Assembly: GCA_025642075.2 (NCBI GenBank)
Contig: JAODUO010001772.1
Span: 5,001 to 69,000 of the forward strand
Direction of reading: 5' to 3'
DNA: 64,000 nucleotides
Origin: Ridgeia piscesae
Taxonomy: Eukaryota > Annelida > Polychaeta > Sabellida > Siboglinidae
The notes below the pieces were generated by a model, which saw only the letters and a list, made by a program, of their open reading frames with translations, did not search any database and had not been told where the DNA came from. This document shows, piece by piece, positions 1 to 11,570 of this stretch. A program made the translations under genes and the position numbers. Positions within the stretch are counted from its first letter, which is position 1; each line of letters starts with the position of its first letter.

Positions 1-269
1 TGAGGACGTGTGTGTGTGCCTTCTCCAGGCGTCTTGACCGTGTCTGATCCGCAAGGATCTGGTCGAGAGGGTGAGGCCGACGATGCGCAACTCCTCCTCG
101 CTGAAATATAATTTATGCACCAGACATAATGTTATATTTGTGTTCCTCTCTCCTGAGTAAGTCAAGTCTTATGGCGACGGGATAGCGACGAAACGTGCAG
201 CAGTGGATGCACTGGGAACCGTAGTCGCGAATCTAAACGTTAGCCGGTTCAGGCCATATGGTCATTAAA

Positions 270-522
270 CATTAACCCGACGCTGAAATACTTTTTGGCA
301 GCTACCTGAAGTACTAATCGGTCCTTTTAGGGACGCACTGCTTAGCTCTATATTATGAGAAACGGGCTAGAAAAAGGGCCTTAAAATTGCCTGTTTCACC
401 TCTTCTGTACAGCTTTCCGCGGCTGGCGGGAATCCTATTTTGCAGTCAAAAACCAAAGATACAAATTACTCCTCTGACTGTAGGAGCGTGAAATGCACAC
501 AATCTCGTGGATCGTTTTGGGA
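270..522. repeat. Dispersed repeat R1, copy 1
   Basis: About 250 bp clearly resembling 22,587-22,845 in the same orientation. Shared landmarks are the start near 'ttaacccga', the block 'aacgggctaga', and 'gtaggagcgtgaaa' near the end. The second copy lies just upstream of a decayed SSCC last exon; this one has no exon beside it. Either an intron-derived duplicate or an unnamed transposon; no coding potential is seen. Confidence 0.75.
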
Positions 523-889
523 GTAACAGACCCAAGAGAAGAACATCTCTCGTAGCCAAGGAACATGGTTGTTATAAGATCCAAATAGGAGCTCTGAGTG
601 AGCCCCGTTTTGACGACGAGGGGCAAATAACAGAAATGAAAGCTGAGTACACTTTTTTTTGAGTGGCCGTGGTGCAAATGAACGCCGTGAGGTGTTGTTG
701 TCTTGGCTATCAAGTCTAGTATTGTTACCAAACTACCAAGTATGCCCAAGGGACTTAATGACCGGTTCATGACTCTGAAACTATCCCTGCCGGGAAAGAA
801 GCAAGCCACGTTTGATAGTGCCTACGCGCCAATCAAATCCTGATGCGGTCAAGGATAACTTCCAAGAAGACCTGAAGTATATAACCCAG

Positions 890-890
<1 letters not shown>
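523..890. other. No recognisable feature
   Basis: Unique-looking sequence between R1 and the GT-rich microsatellite. The short open frames have no family resemblance. I see nothing here. Confidence 0.5.
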
Positions 891-938
<48 letters not shown>

Positions 939-1255
939 TGTTTGTGTTTGTGTTTGTGTTTGTGTGTGTGTTTGCGTGTCGTGTGCGTGTGCGTGTGCGT
1001 GTGCGTGTGCGTGTGCGTGTGCGTGTGCGTGTGCGTGTGCGTGTGCGTGTGCGTGTGCGTGTGCGTGTGCGTGTGCGTGTGCGTGTGCGTGTGCGTGTGC
1101 GTGTGCGTGTGCGTGTGCGTGTGCGTGTGCGTGTGCGTGTGCGTGTGCGTGTGCGTGTGCGTGTGCGTGTGCGTGTGCGTGTGCGTGTGCGTGTGCGTGT
1201 GCGTGCGTGCGTGGTGCGTGTGCGTGTGCGTGTGCGTGTGTGTGGTGTGTGGTGT

Positions 1256-1302
<47 letters not shown>
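891..1302. repeat. Microsatellite (GT)n / (GTGTGC)n
   Basis: (GT)n, then a few GTGTTT units, then an almost pure GTGTGC hexamer array from about 980 to 1,203, then (GT)n again. It is nearly all alternating purine-pyrimidine. Long open frames here encode only VRVR or CVCV and are artefacts. Confidence 0.98.
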
Positions 1303-1303
<1 letters not shown>

Positions 1304-1660
1304 CGTTCTACTGGCGTGTGTCACTGGGTGTGTATTCTGGTGTCGCCTAATGTGTGTGTGATTTGTGTGTGTGTGTTAGCAACTGCTTCACTGGCAGGGT
1401 CGGTAGTATACTGTGGTGTTTTAAGTGTAGCAACGGCCACTTCTATATCTTGGTGTGTGCATCAAGCCCAATTGGCTGACCAATCATTGGTGCAAGCACT
1501 CTAGGAAGGCGCTGAGGCTGAATGCAACAGCAACGGTCACCTCCTTTTTAGGTCGTGTGCTTCAAACAACTTGCTGATTACCAAAACATTCTTTCCCCTG
1601 CCTGTGCGCAACAACAACAATTGGATGCACCCTCGCTCATAGCGTGTTATAATTGACTAT
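1303..1660. other. No recognisable feature
   Basis: Short GT-rich tail of the microsatellite followed by ordinary sequence. Nothing recognised. Confidence 0.5.
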
Positions 1661-1661
1661 G

Positions 1662-1662
<1 letters not shown>

Positions 1663-1747
<85 letters not shown>

Positions 1748-1761
1748 AGTGTGTGTGTGTA
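1663..1761. repeat. Microsatellite (AT)n(GT)n
   Basis: Compound dinucleotide run: AT units to about 1,720, then GT units to about 1,760. Confidence 0.98.
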
Positions 1762-1929
1762 AGGCAAAGCAGGCAGGATGTACGCGTGACTAAAGCCAAG
1801 TGAGCAGCAGATTGCTGAACTGGTCATAGACTTTTGATCTCGACGCATATAATCAAAATCAAACCCTTAAGACGTCCTCATAGCGTCAATGTCCACAGAA
1901 GGCTAAATATATTCAGACTTAAGATTGGT

Positions 1930-2910
1930 GTTACTTGCATAAATGCTAAATCCTCACGATGTAGCCGAGCTGCCTTCAGAGACCTGGTACGTTCCACTCC
2001 CTCGAAATCCTTTAGGTTCACTTCTCGTAATTACTAGGACTGGTTTGATGATAATTGTGAAGAGATCCAGGCACTTCCGGACAAGAAACATCGCCTTCGC
2101 CATTAATGACCCAAAATCTTCTGCCAAGAAAGATGCTCTCAACAGTATTTTAAGCACACAATACAGCAGAAGCTTCTTGCGATGCAAGAAACATAGCTCC
2201 GCCAAAACAGAGATGAACTTCAGGTCCATGCTGACAGGCAGGATGTAAAGCTATTCTACAATGCCCTCAAAGCCATATAATATAAAGCACCTCCCACCCA
2301 ACAATAAACATAAATGTCGTTTTTAGACCAGCATATTACGTTGAATTATGTTGTTGAAAAGGCAACACTCCAGGAGCTGACACTTTTCCATCTGAAATCT
2401 ACAAAGCCAGGGCTCCTTGTCTGGCTGAGAAACTGGCCAAACTTTTCTGTGAAATGAGGTCTCAGAAACGTATCTTTCAAGGGTTCAAAGATGCATCAAC
2501 AGTCCATCTGTACAAGCAAATGGACATTGTGATAATCACAGAGGGATACACTTGTTGTCCATCGCAGGCAGAATTCCTTGCGAAAATCGTGCTTGATCGC
2601 CTGCATGTCCACTAGACCAAGGCCTGTTACCAGAGAGTCAGTGCGGCTTTAGGAAAAACGTGACACTGTGGTTGTGATCTTTTCTGCCAGACAACTCCAG
2701 GACATTTGTCAAGAACAACATATACAACACATTTGTGTATCTTACCAAGCCATATTGTCCGCATGTCAGATGTTATACGGCGCACTGAAGCATGCCAAAC
2801 GCTACCGCGATGGACAGAAAAAACCTCAAAAATGTACTCCATTGATCCTGCAAACTGGGGTAGTGATGTGTGAGGGCAAGTGATACAGTAAAGCCAATGA
2901 GAAGCGTGCA
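1930..2910 (+). pseudogene. Decayed LINE reverse transcriptase
   Basis: Heavily frameshifted remnant of a non-LTR retrotransposon. Conceptual pieces match a widespread LINE polyprotein: a linker with 'NDPKSSAKKDALNSI' near 2,110-2,145, a pre-RT block reading like 'PSEIYKARAP' near 2,385, a 'FKDASTVHLYK' block near 2,485 and an 'FSARQLQ' block near 2,680. The catalytic part of the RT is missing: after the ARQLQ block the sequence jumps to what looks like the family's C-terminal region (near 2,735-2,870). Family assignment is by motif memory. It cannot make protein because several stops and shifts are present. Confidence 0.7.
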
Positions 2911-3055
2911 AAATGCTGACCTGATGCCTTCGTATTCGTGTCAATAATGCGACGGGAACTATAAAATACGTATTGGATTAACCAGTCATTCCCCGACTCA
3001 TTCCCGAGACCAAATGTCATGACATTATGTTCACGATTGACAATTTACAATATAT

Positions 3056-3312
<257 letters not shown>

Positions 3313-3372
3313 GCTTGTGTGAGTATGTGTGTGAGTATATATTTATGTATGTGTGTATGCATGGTATATATG

Positions 3373-3408
<36 letters not shown>
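3373..3408. repeat. Microsatellite (TA)n
   Basis: Short TA run after the GT array. Confidence 0.95.
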
Positions 3409-3410
<2 letters not shown>

Positions 3411-3924
3411 GTTAAACGCGGCATACGGGAGACCAGTTATGCATATAGCACCGCATACGGGAAACGGCTGTTTTGAGGAGTCCGGAGCCGGTCTCCTTAA
3501 AGTGTTTATGTATAACAAATGCTTTTTATGTAATGATTATCCTTGTTAGTGGAGATAGTGTAGATATAAAAGAATTAACGTATGCAATTATTATGAACTT
3601 TATTTATATTTTGATTGGGTTTGGGCACATTTATTGCAGACACTTACGTTCATAACGCGCCGCGTACGGGACCTCGGCAGAGAAGTGTTTATAGTTTATA
3701 TTGATTGAGGGGTTAGCGTTCCGTGCTCAGTGTACTGTATGCTTGTTTGATATGTATTAATTTTTATAAATATATACACACTTTAATAAAACAAATCCGA
3801 TGCTGGCGCCACATGTTTAAACATTCAATCATATTTATTCTTGTTGAAATGCACGCAAGCACTTACGAATGCACGCACAAAACACCCGCGCGCTCACTCT
3901 CGCTCATATAATCATACACGTATC
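3409..3924. other. No recognisable feature
   Basis: AT-rich unique sequence. The phrase 'gcatacgggagacc' and a near-repeat ('gcatacgggaaacgg') occur 40 bp apart. No gene or element recognised. Confidence 0.5.
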
Positions 3925-4087
3925 TCTTTCTCTCTGTCCCTCTCCCTCTCCCTCTCGCTCTCCCTCTCTCTCTCTCCCCCTCTCCCTCTCCCTCTCCCTC
4001 TCCCTCTCTCTCTCTCTCTCCCTCTCCCTCTCCCTCTCCCTCTCTCTCTCCTCTCCTCCCCTCCCCTCTCTCTCTCTCTCCCCTCCC

Positions 4088-4118
<31 letters not shown>

Positions 4119-4195
4119 GCTCTCCTCTCTCTCTCTATCTATCTCTCTATTTATCTCTCTGTCACTCTTTCTCTCCCTCGCTGTGTCTCTGTCTC
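3925..4195. repeat. CT-rich polypyrimidine tract
   Basis: About 270 bp of (TC)n, (CCCTCT)n and variants with almost no purines on the plus strand. Confidence 0.95.
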
Positions 4196-4219
4196 CCTCT
4201 CCATATCACACACATACGC

Positions 4220-5268
4220 GCGCACACGCACTCGCACTCGCACTCGCACTCGCACTCGCACTCGCACTCGCACTGGACCGACGCACCACGCCCCCCCCAA
4301 AACGCCACACACGCACACGCACACGCACACGCACACGCACACGCACACGCACACGCACGCACACGCACACGCACACGCACACGCACACGCACACGCACAC
4401 GCACCGCACACGCACACGCACACGCACACGCACACGCACACGCACACGCACACGCACACGCACACGCACACGCACACACAGCACACGCACACGCACACGC
4501 ACACGCACACGCACACGCACACGCACACGCACACGCACACGCACACGCACACGCACACGCACACGCACACGCACACGCACACGCACACGCACACGCACAC
4601 GACACGCACACGCACACGCACACGCACACGCACACGCACACGCACACGCACACGCACACGCACACGCCCCGCACACGCACACGCACACGCACACGCCCCG
4701 CACACGCACACGCACACGCACACGCACACGCACACGCACACGCACACGCACACGCACACGCACACGCACACGCACACGCACACGCACACGCACACGCACA
4801 CGCACACGCACACGCACACGCACACGCACACGCACACGCACACGCACACGCACACGCACACGCACACAGCACACGCACACGCACACGCACACGCACACGC
4901 ACACGCACACGCACACGCACACGCACACGCACACGCACACGCACACGCACACGCACACGCACACGCACACGCACACGCACACGCACACGCACACGCACAC
5001 GCACACGCACACGCACACGCACACGCACACGCACACGCACACGCACACGCACACGCACACGCACACGCACACGCACACGCACACGCACACGCACGCACAC
5101 GCACACGCACACGCACACGCACACGCACACGCACACGCACACGCACACGCACACGCACACGCACACGCACACGCACACGCACACGCACACGCACACGCAC
5201 ACGCACACGCACACGCACACGCACACGCACACGCACACGCACACGCACACGCACACGCACACGCACAC
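4220..5268. repeat. Hexanucleotide array (CACTCG)n then (CACACG)n
   Basis: A short CACTCG array (to about 4,274) is followed by almost 1 kb of CACACG with rare interruptions (for example near 4,404, 4,480, 4,601, 4,670, 4,698 and 4,868). It is the same hexamer as at 980-1,203 but on the opposite strand. Open frames up to 521 codons cross it on both strands and are artefacts of a stop-free repeat. Confidence 0.98.
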
Positions 5269-5842
5269 TGTGTCATCTTCAATGTCATCTCTAATCGTGA
5301 CAACCCTTTCATACGGCTACCTTATTTGTTTAACTACTATTTAACATGTTCCATTTCAGTGTATGAAGTTATATTATTAGTCATAATAAATCTTAGTCCC
5401 GGGTGATACACTGCGAGAAATGTAACTTTTGTGGGTGGTATTCCATTAACTTTTATATAATGTTTGATATAATCTAATATGCTTATGAGCTGCTTAACTA
5501 TAGTGCCATATTAATCAACCAAACTGTATATACAATAAGATCTTGATAGCTCATTGGCTCAGTGGTTGAAAAAATACATTAACCATGTCATGATTGTCAT
5601 CTCTATGTTAACCTAATCGTGGTAAACGTTTCATACGGATACAGTATTCATCTACATAGAGCAACTATTACCAATTCAGTTTCAGTGTATAGTGTTTTAT
5701 TATAAGTCGCAAATCCTAGTACATGACGTTAAATTACTGAACATCTGGAAGGGAATAGTTTGTATGTATTGTGCCATTGGTATAATATCGTATAATAAAT
5801 GTAATCAACAAAAGCGCGCACTTGTAAACACTCGCTCGCGCG

Positions 5843-5844
<2 letters not shown>

Positions 5845-5910
<66 letters not shown>
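5845..5910. repeat. Microsatellite (CA)n
   Basis: (CA)n within the segmental duplicate. Copy 2 has only a short CA run at the matching place, so this expanded after duplication. Confidence 0.95.
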
Positions 5911-5914
<4 letters not shown>

Positions 5915-6019
5915 GTCAATGAAGGGATGTACTGTTGTGTTCAACTCATCAGTGGGTGTTGACGTATATTTGTTCATGTAAAATGTGCATGCCGCACTCG
6001 TATCGTATTGCATGTATGG

Positions 6020-6103
6020 ATGCATGAATGAATGAGTGAATGAGTGAGTGAATGAATGCGTGAGTGAGTGGGTAAGTGAGTAAGTGAGTGAGTGAGTGAG
6101 CGG
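6020..6103. repeat. Microsatellite (TGAA/TGAG)n
   Basis: Tetranucleotide array that ends directly against the SSCC exon remnant. It replaces the intron end and first codons still present in copy 2. Confidence 0.9.
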
Positions 6104-6104
6104 A

Positions 6105-6312
6105 GGCTTGGCCAAAGATCCGGAATGGGGACAGAAAAGGACCGCAGGATTCAGGATATACGGCAGCTTGTTATTCTGCGCAGAATATCAACGGATACTT
6201 TTCTACTCGAAATGAACAATCCTTGAACAACAACGACGTTCCGTGTGCCGTATGCCATGTGACCAGCCGACCATCAACACTGATGATCCCAGCAAAACTA
6301 CGCTGTCCAGGC
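6105..6312 (+). pseudogene. SSCC last-exon fragment, copy a
   Basis: Remnant of the last exon of a short-chain-collagen C4-like gene. It reads 'LAKDPEWGQKRTAGFRIYGS' then 'LLFCAEYQ', the CLPxDPEWG...LLYGAEY block of the family, followed by sequence matching VPCAVC...RPSTLMIP in shifted frames. The first exon codons are lost to the adjoining tetranucleotide array and similarity stops at 6,312 just after the 'RCPG' block. It is the sister of copy d (24,635): at the first of copy d's TGA codons this copy still has GGA, and at the second it has CGA. Not functional. Confidence 0.85.
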
Positions 6313-6999
6313 ACCAAAGATGCAATAGGCATGTTTAGAGGACGTTTGGAGTGCGTAAATGTGACCAAGTAAGACACCTGATAAAATACCGGCATACTTA
6401 TATGAGTACATGCAATACATTTCGTAAAATTAGGATGAATGCTATTACTATCGGCGGGAAAATTGGCGGATGTAGAGGTTTGAAATTGTTGGTGTATAAA
6501 ATGCGAAAAACAAGCGGAAATATTGATTGGTAAGTATTATTCTTGTGTTAATGTTATTCATAAAGTTGTACTGGACATATATTGACTAGTCGTTTTGGTT
6601 AAAGTTGGTTAGTTAACAGTATTTTTGAACGGATTAGTATAGTGGGTGATAATAGGGTAATCTACGCATCGACAAATTGTAAACAAGATTGAGCAAATCT
6701 TTTTATTTGATATAGTATATAAGAGATAAAGCAATAAGCGTAACAACTACATATGTAAGATAATACTGTGAATAGGTATCATTGTTATTAAAAATAAACA
6801 AGCGTTTTAGTAGGAAACCCTTGTTTGTTTATGTAGGTAGTGTCCAACGTTTCCGCTAGGGAACGGTACCAATACAGACTAAACTTATTGTTCATGGTAG
6901 CATAGGTAGTAAGTTGTTTATAACATAAAGTGTGCTGCAGTTGCTGTACACAATAAACAAACAGTCTTTCTAAAGACTAAGTTGGTATAAACTTAGAGT
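6313..6999. other. No recognisable feature
   Basis: AT-rich sequence between the SSCC fragment and the LINE. Nothing recognised. Confidence 0.5.
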
Positions 7000-7017
7000 T
7001 GATTTTGACAAATCTTA

Positions 7018-7845
7018 ATATGGCACCTTGCAAGCGGCAAGTGAAGGCAAGGAGGCACTTGGTGTGTAACCACTGCCACAGCTTGATGGATTTTGCTGTA
7101 TCGGGGTGCGGAAAAACTTGGTCAGAGACAACGGAGGAAGGGTTTACGTTCCAATGTTTAGGGTGTTGGAAAGTGGACTGTCTGACAGCAGAGTTAGCTA
7201 GGCTAACGGATATTGTGAGGGGGTTGGAGAGTGGAGGGAGGGTGATTGCAAGGAAACCAAATGGAGAAAGAACAACAGGAAACATGACATGCAGGAAGGT
7301 GACAGGGGAGAAAGTGACAGTAGAGAAGGAGGGAGGGACAAGGGGACAGGAGATGAGAGAAGTAGATGCGACAGGAGGAAAGACGAATGGAAGAAAGAAA
7401 GTGAGAGTAGATGTGACCAAACGGAAGTCAATAACAAGGACGATGACAGGAAAGAAAGGAACAACAGAGGAAGCGGCAGGGGGAAAAGTCAGCAACCAGG
7501 TCGATGCAAAACGGAGGAGCTACTCTGAAGCAGTGATCGAGGGGGCATTGAGAATAGAATGGGTATTTATGGGAGACTCCATTTTGCGAGAGACAAACAG
7601 AACATTAAGCAAAGGAAAAGACGTTGTTGTTTGTCTTCCGGGGGCTAGGGTAGAGCATGTGACTGAACGGGTAGAGAACATATTGGGGCATGGCCAAGGG
7701 GGTCTATATTAGTACATGTAGGGACGAACAATGCAGACAGGGATGGACAAATCAGGACAGTAAAGAGATACAGAGAGTTGGTAGAGACACTGAAGAAGAC
7801 AAGAGTTGAACCTGCTTCGATCAGTGGACAATGGAACAGGTTGCA
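7018..7845 (+). pseudogene. E1 ORF1-like part with SGNH domain
   Basis: Frame from 7,021 (start MAPCKRQ) with CxxC pairs (CNHC near residue 18, CLGC near residue 60), a short coiled coil ('LTAELARLTDIVRGLE'), a long basic linker, then an SGNH-hydrolase-like block with the GDS motif ('VFMGDSILRE', about 7,565). A frameshift in the G run near 7,700 leads to 'LVHVGTNNADR' in another frame. The later SGNH part is missing and the text jumps toward the endonuclease. SGNH (esterase-like) modules occur in ORF1 of several CR1-clade LINEs. Dead as it stands. Confidence 0.75.
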
Positions 7846-7963
7846 ACTGTTTAAACTAGTTTCGCAGGGGGCATACACAGAGAAACCAAATACTAGAGGC
7901 ATAGATAAAGATAGCAAAACGAAATCAGCAAAGAACAGCCTGGAAAGCCCTACGGAATTTGGT

Positions 7964-8523
7964 TATAAATGTGTTTGTTTAAATGCAAGGAGCATAGTAA
8001 ACAAAAGAAAGGAACTAAACATTATGGTAGAAGATATTGACCCTCACGTAATAGGTATAATTGAATACAGGGCCACCCCCGATATATCAGAAGCCGAATT
8101 AGGAATGACTGGATATGTAATGTTTAGGAAAGATAGATTAGGAAAAAGGGGCGGCGGAGTTGTGTTATGTATTAAAGAATCCATCCAGGCTTATGAAATA
8201 AAATTAGAAAAAGAAGCAGAATGGTGTAACATAGTTACAGGAAACTCAACATGAACTGTTGGGTTAGTGTATCGGAGTCCAAACATAGGCATAGAAGAGA
8301 ATGAAACAATACATAACGCTATCAAAGAAGTGAGTAAACGGGACTGTATTATTATGCGGGATTTTAACCATTGGCATATACAGTGGACATCTCTAGTGAG
8401 TACCGGGAGAGAGGATCAAGAGTTTTTAAATTTAGTACAAGATAGTTTCCTTTCTCAACATATGTTAGAAGCAACCAGGGGCGAGAACGTGCAAGTACAA
8501 GCAAATGATGTGGAAGACATATA
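7964..8523 (+). pseudogene. E1 APE-type endonuclease
   Basis: Endonuclease-domain remnant: 'CLNARSIVNKRKEL', 'PHVIGIIE', 'GRGGGVVLCIKE'-like ('KRGGGVVLCIKES'), then 'GLVYRSPN' and 'IIMRDFNH'. These match the N-terminal, GGG, YR(S/P)P and GDFN blocks of LINE APE endonucleases. The GDFN motif reads RDFN, and a TGA separates the two halves at about 8,252. The C-terminal SDH motif is absent, removed by the nested LINE insertion. Confidence 0.8.
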
Positions 8524-8540
8524 GACATACTGGAAGTGAA

Positions 8541-10134
8541 GAATGAATGAATGAATGAATGAATGAATGAATGATATAATTTTTTGGAATCGTACAAACA
8601 AACAGTATGTATAAACAACAAATGTAACAATCAATTATATCATGTACGATTCCGGGCAGACAGCGGAGCCAATTAAGGTTGTTACCAGTTGGTTTATATA
8701 ATAATTATTAATACAAACCATTTCTCATAAATTAAACTGGTCGCTGCCAACCCTACCATAGCTGTATAAACAATGATGTTATAATAATACTTTCACGTGT
8801 ACCACATACTTATAGTTTTTTGCGATTGATCAGGTATGTAAAACGTAACATTAATATTCAATTAAGAATGTTCAATTGACATGTATAGCAAACGTGTGGT
8901 AATACCAACTACCGACAATGACAAGGATATAATTACATACATATATGAACAGGTATTTTATATTGAATAAGCTTCAGCTAGCTCTTCATACTCTTTTACA
9001 ACAATTGCTTTTAGTGATACAGAAACACTTTTTATATTGTTTTTTTGCTGGATGGTAAGCGGAATTCTGTTCCATATCAATGGACCTTTACATAAGAAAA
9101 TATTAGAAGAATTTACTGTTAGAGAAGTAAAAGGACGTATATGTATATGTGAGGCTTGTCTAGTTTCGTGAATGTGTATGTCATGGGTAAATGTAAAAAT
9201 ATCAGATAAATAATGGGGTAGATTCCTGTGAACATAATTATACATAAATTTTCCAATTTCCAGTTCGTATACATCATTCAATTTAATTAATTTTAAGCAC
9301 GTAAAGAGGGGGTGAGAATGTTCCCAATAACTTCTTTTGAGTATGGAACGAACTATTTTTTTCTGGATAATAAATAATTTTGTTAAGTACGTTTTACATG
9401 TAGACCCCCACAAGATGATTCCATATGTCAAGTAAGGGTAAACTAAAGTGTAATAAATTGTTTTAAGGGCGGACACAGGAAGGTAGCTGTTAACTTTTTT
9501 GATTACATATAAAGCACTGGTTAATTTATTTTTGCATTTGTTTATGTGTTCGTGCCAATCAAGTTTTTCATCAATATGAAGACCTAGAAATTGTACACAC
9601 TTCATTCGCTGGAGGACTGTGTTATACATTGTTAAAATGTTTTCTTCATTCTCAGGACGAGGGGATCTACAGAATAACATACATTTCGTTTTGGAAATAT
9701 TTAGAGATAATTTATTTGCACGAAACCAGTCAGCTAATATTTGAAGTTCCTTGTTCATATTTTCGTATATATTAGTAACTTGTTTTCCAGTCTTGTATAT
9801 AGTAATGCCATCCGCAAATAATATAGTTTTACAATGCTCTACACAAAACGGGAGATCATTTATGTATATTATAAACAGGAGCGGACCAAGTATAGACCCC
9901 TGCGGGACGCCGTATGTGATGTCCCGTTGAAGCGAATCGTTATTATTATATTTAACATATTGTTTCCGATTTGACAGATACCTTTAAACCATTTGAGAGG
10001 AGTACCCCTAATTCCATAACATTCAAGTTTATATAATAAGATTTGGTGATCAATTGTATCGAATGCTTTACTTAAATCTAAGAAAACACTAAGGACCGAG
10101 TCTTTAGCATTTATAAAGAAGCACTTAATCAAGC
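8541..10134 (-). mobile_element. LINE E2, 5'-truncated, nested in E1
   Basis: Minus-strand LINE 3' half inserted inside E1. Its 3' end carries a (CATT)n tail at about 8,543-8,573, then a 3' UTR, then RT. Reading from 10,132: '[14 protein letters not shown]' (RT motif A), a frameshift, '[13 protein letters not shown]'-type motif in another frame, and 'FADG' at 9,807-9,818 where FADD is expected. A long frame follows from 9,758 ('LADWFRANKLSLNISKTKCM') to 8,958 with the C-terminal 'PLIWNRIPL' block. The last catalytic Asp is Gly, so the RT would be inactive even without the frameshift. About 500 bp of E1 is missing at the site. Confidence 0.85.
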
Positions 10135-10138
10135 TACA

Positions 10139-11569
10139 GCTGAAATTAGAAATTCAAAGAGAAGCTAAGATCAAAAAATTGCTTTTAATATAAAACATGA
10201 CAGCAAGAGTTTGTATGCGTATGTTCGAAGTAAACAGAAAGTTCAGGATAAGGTCGGTCCTCTAGAAGGTAGTGATGGAAACATAATAACAGAGGGATTC
10301 TTAATGGTAGAAAACCTAAATGAGTACTTTAGTTCGGTTTTTACCAGGGAAGATATTAATATATTACCAGTACATGAGACTAAGTTCGAAGGGAGAGAGT
10401 TTGACTATTTAGGACAACTAATTGTAACCCCAACAATGGTAGCTATGAAAATTAGAGATATGAAGGTTAATAAATCACCTGGAGTGGATGGGATTCCTCC
10501 CAAATTACTATTGGAAATTATAGAACAAATCAGCATACCGCTTGCAACAGTGTTCAATTTGTCACTATAGGAGGGAATAGTTCCGTTAGAATGGAAAGAA
10601 GCAAACATTATACCATTATTTAAAAAAGGTTCGAGAAACAAGTCAGATAACTATAGAACAGTGAGTTTAACATCGGTGATTTGCAAACTGTTAGAAAAAC
10701 TAATTAAAGATCACCTGGTTGATTTCCTTGTTAAAAATAAATTGATAAACCCATCTCTATATGGGGTTTTAAAAGCGAGGTCATGCTTAACAAATATGTT
10801 ATGTTTTTTGGAAGATGTCAACAAGTGGGTAGATGAGGGATCACCAGTAGATATAATCTACTTAGATTTTAAAAAAGCCTAATACTTAAACTAAAGGCCC
10901 ATGGCATAGGAAATGGTATGATCAACTGGATAGAAAAATGGCTTAGAAGACAAAGAGTAGTAGTTGATTGGGAGGTTTCAAACTGGAAATCGGTTTTGAG
11001 TGGAGTACCGCTGGGATCAGTACTGGGACCTATTTTATTCTTAATATATATCAACGATTTGAATGATGACATAACAAGCAAGGTGTTGAAGTTTGCGGCC
11101 GACACAAAAGTGTTTAGGAAAATTAAAAGTGATGCAGATAGACAGCATTTACAAGATGATCTTAATAAGTTGATAGAATGGTCTGAGAAGTGGCAAATGC
11201 TGTTTTATTTTGGAAAGTGTAAGTGCCTCCATACAGGACATGGGATTGAAGATGCACAATATATAATGGGTGGTACTGTACTAAATACTACCTTAAAGGA
11301 AAAGGACTTAGGGTTAACTATTAGTGCTGACATGAAGGTATCAGAGCAGTGTGGAATTGCAGCAGCGAAGGGAAACCAAATTCTTGGATTAATTAGGCGA
11401 AATATAGTATACAAAGAAAAAGAACTAATAATACCGCTGTTTAAAACAATAGTTAGGCTTCACTTAGAATATTTTATACAAGCAAGAAGGATATTGATAT
11501 GCTAGAAAGAGTACAAAGGAGAGCAACCAAAATGATACAAAAACTCAGGAATATTAGTTATGAAATGCG
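10139..11569 (+). pseudogene. E1 reverse transcriptase
   Basis: Continuation of E1 after the nested insertion. Blocks in order: 'FAINIKHDSKSLYAYVRSKQ'-like pre-RT text, 'KVNKSPGVDGIPPKLL', 'EWKEANIIPLFKKGSR', 'SLTSVICKLLEKLI', 'YLDFKKA' (motif A, then a shift), 'SGVPLGSVLGPILFLIYIND' (motif B) and 'KFAADTKVF' (motif C), ending 'LGLIRRNIVYKEKELIIPLF'. Motif C should be FADD but is FAAD (11,092-11,103). A TAG at about 10,568 and further shifts interrupt it. Similarity stops abruptly at 11,571. Confidence 0.88.
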
Positions 11570-11570
11570 T

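Larger units (their letters stand above)
5276..6104. repeat. Segmental duplicate, copy 1 (partner 23,607-24,640)
   Basis: Matches 23,607 onward in the same orientation over its whole length, including the short SSCC exon remnant that follows. Inside it a unit of roughly 310 bp is repeated: the block around 5,276-5,420 recurs diverged around 5,590-5,720. Copy 2 has the same internal duplication, so the tandem step came first. Confidence 0.8.
7000..11570 (+). mobile_element. CR1-type LINE (E1), split by a second LINE
   Basis: Remains of one plus-strand non-LTR retrotransposon. Order: Cys-rich N-terminus and coiled coil, SGNH-like domain, APE-type endonuclease, then after the 8,541-10,134 insertion the pre-RT region and reverse transcriptase. 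The wording is closely like a CR1-type family found in many animals. At least three internal deletions are visible: the end of the SGNH domain, the end of the endonuclease with the start of the pre-RT region, and the 3' end replaced at 11,571 by another LINE. A second, better-preserved RT copy is at 41,226-42,440. Confidence 0.85.
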
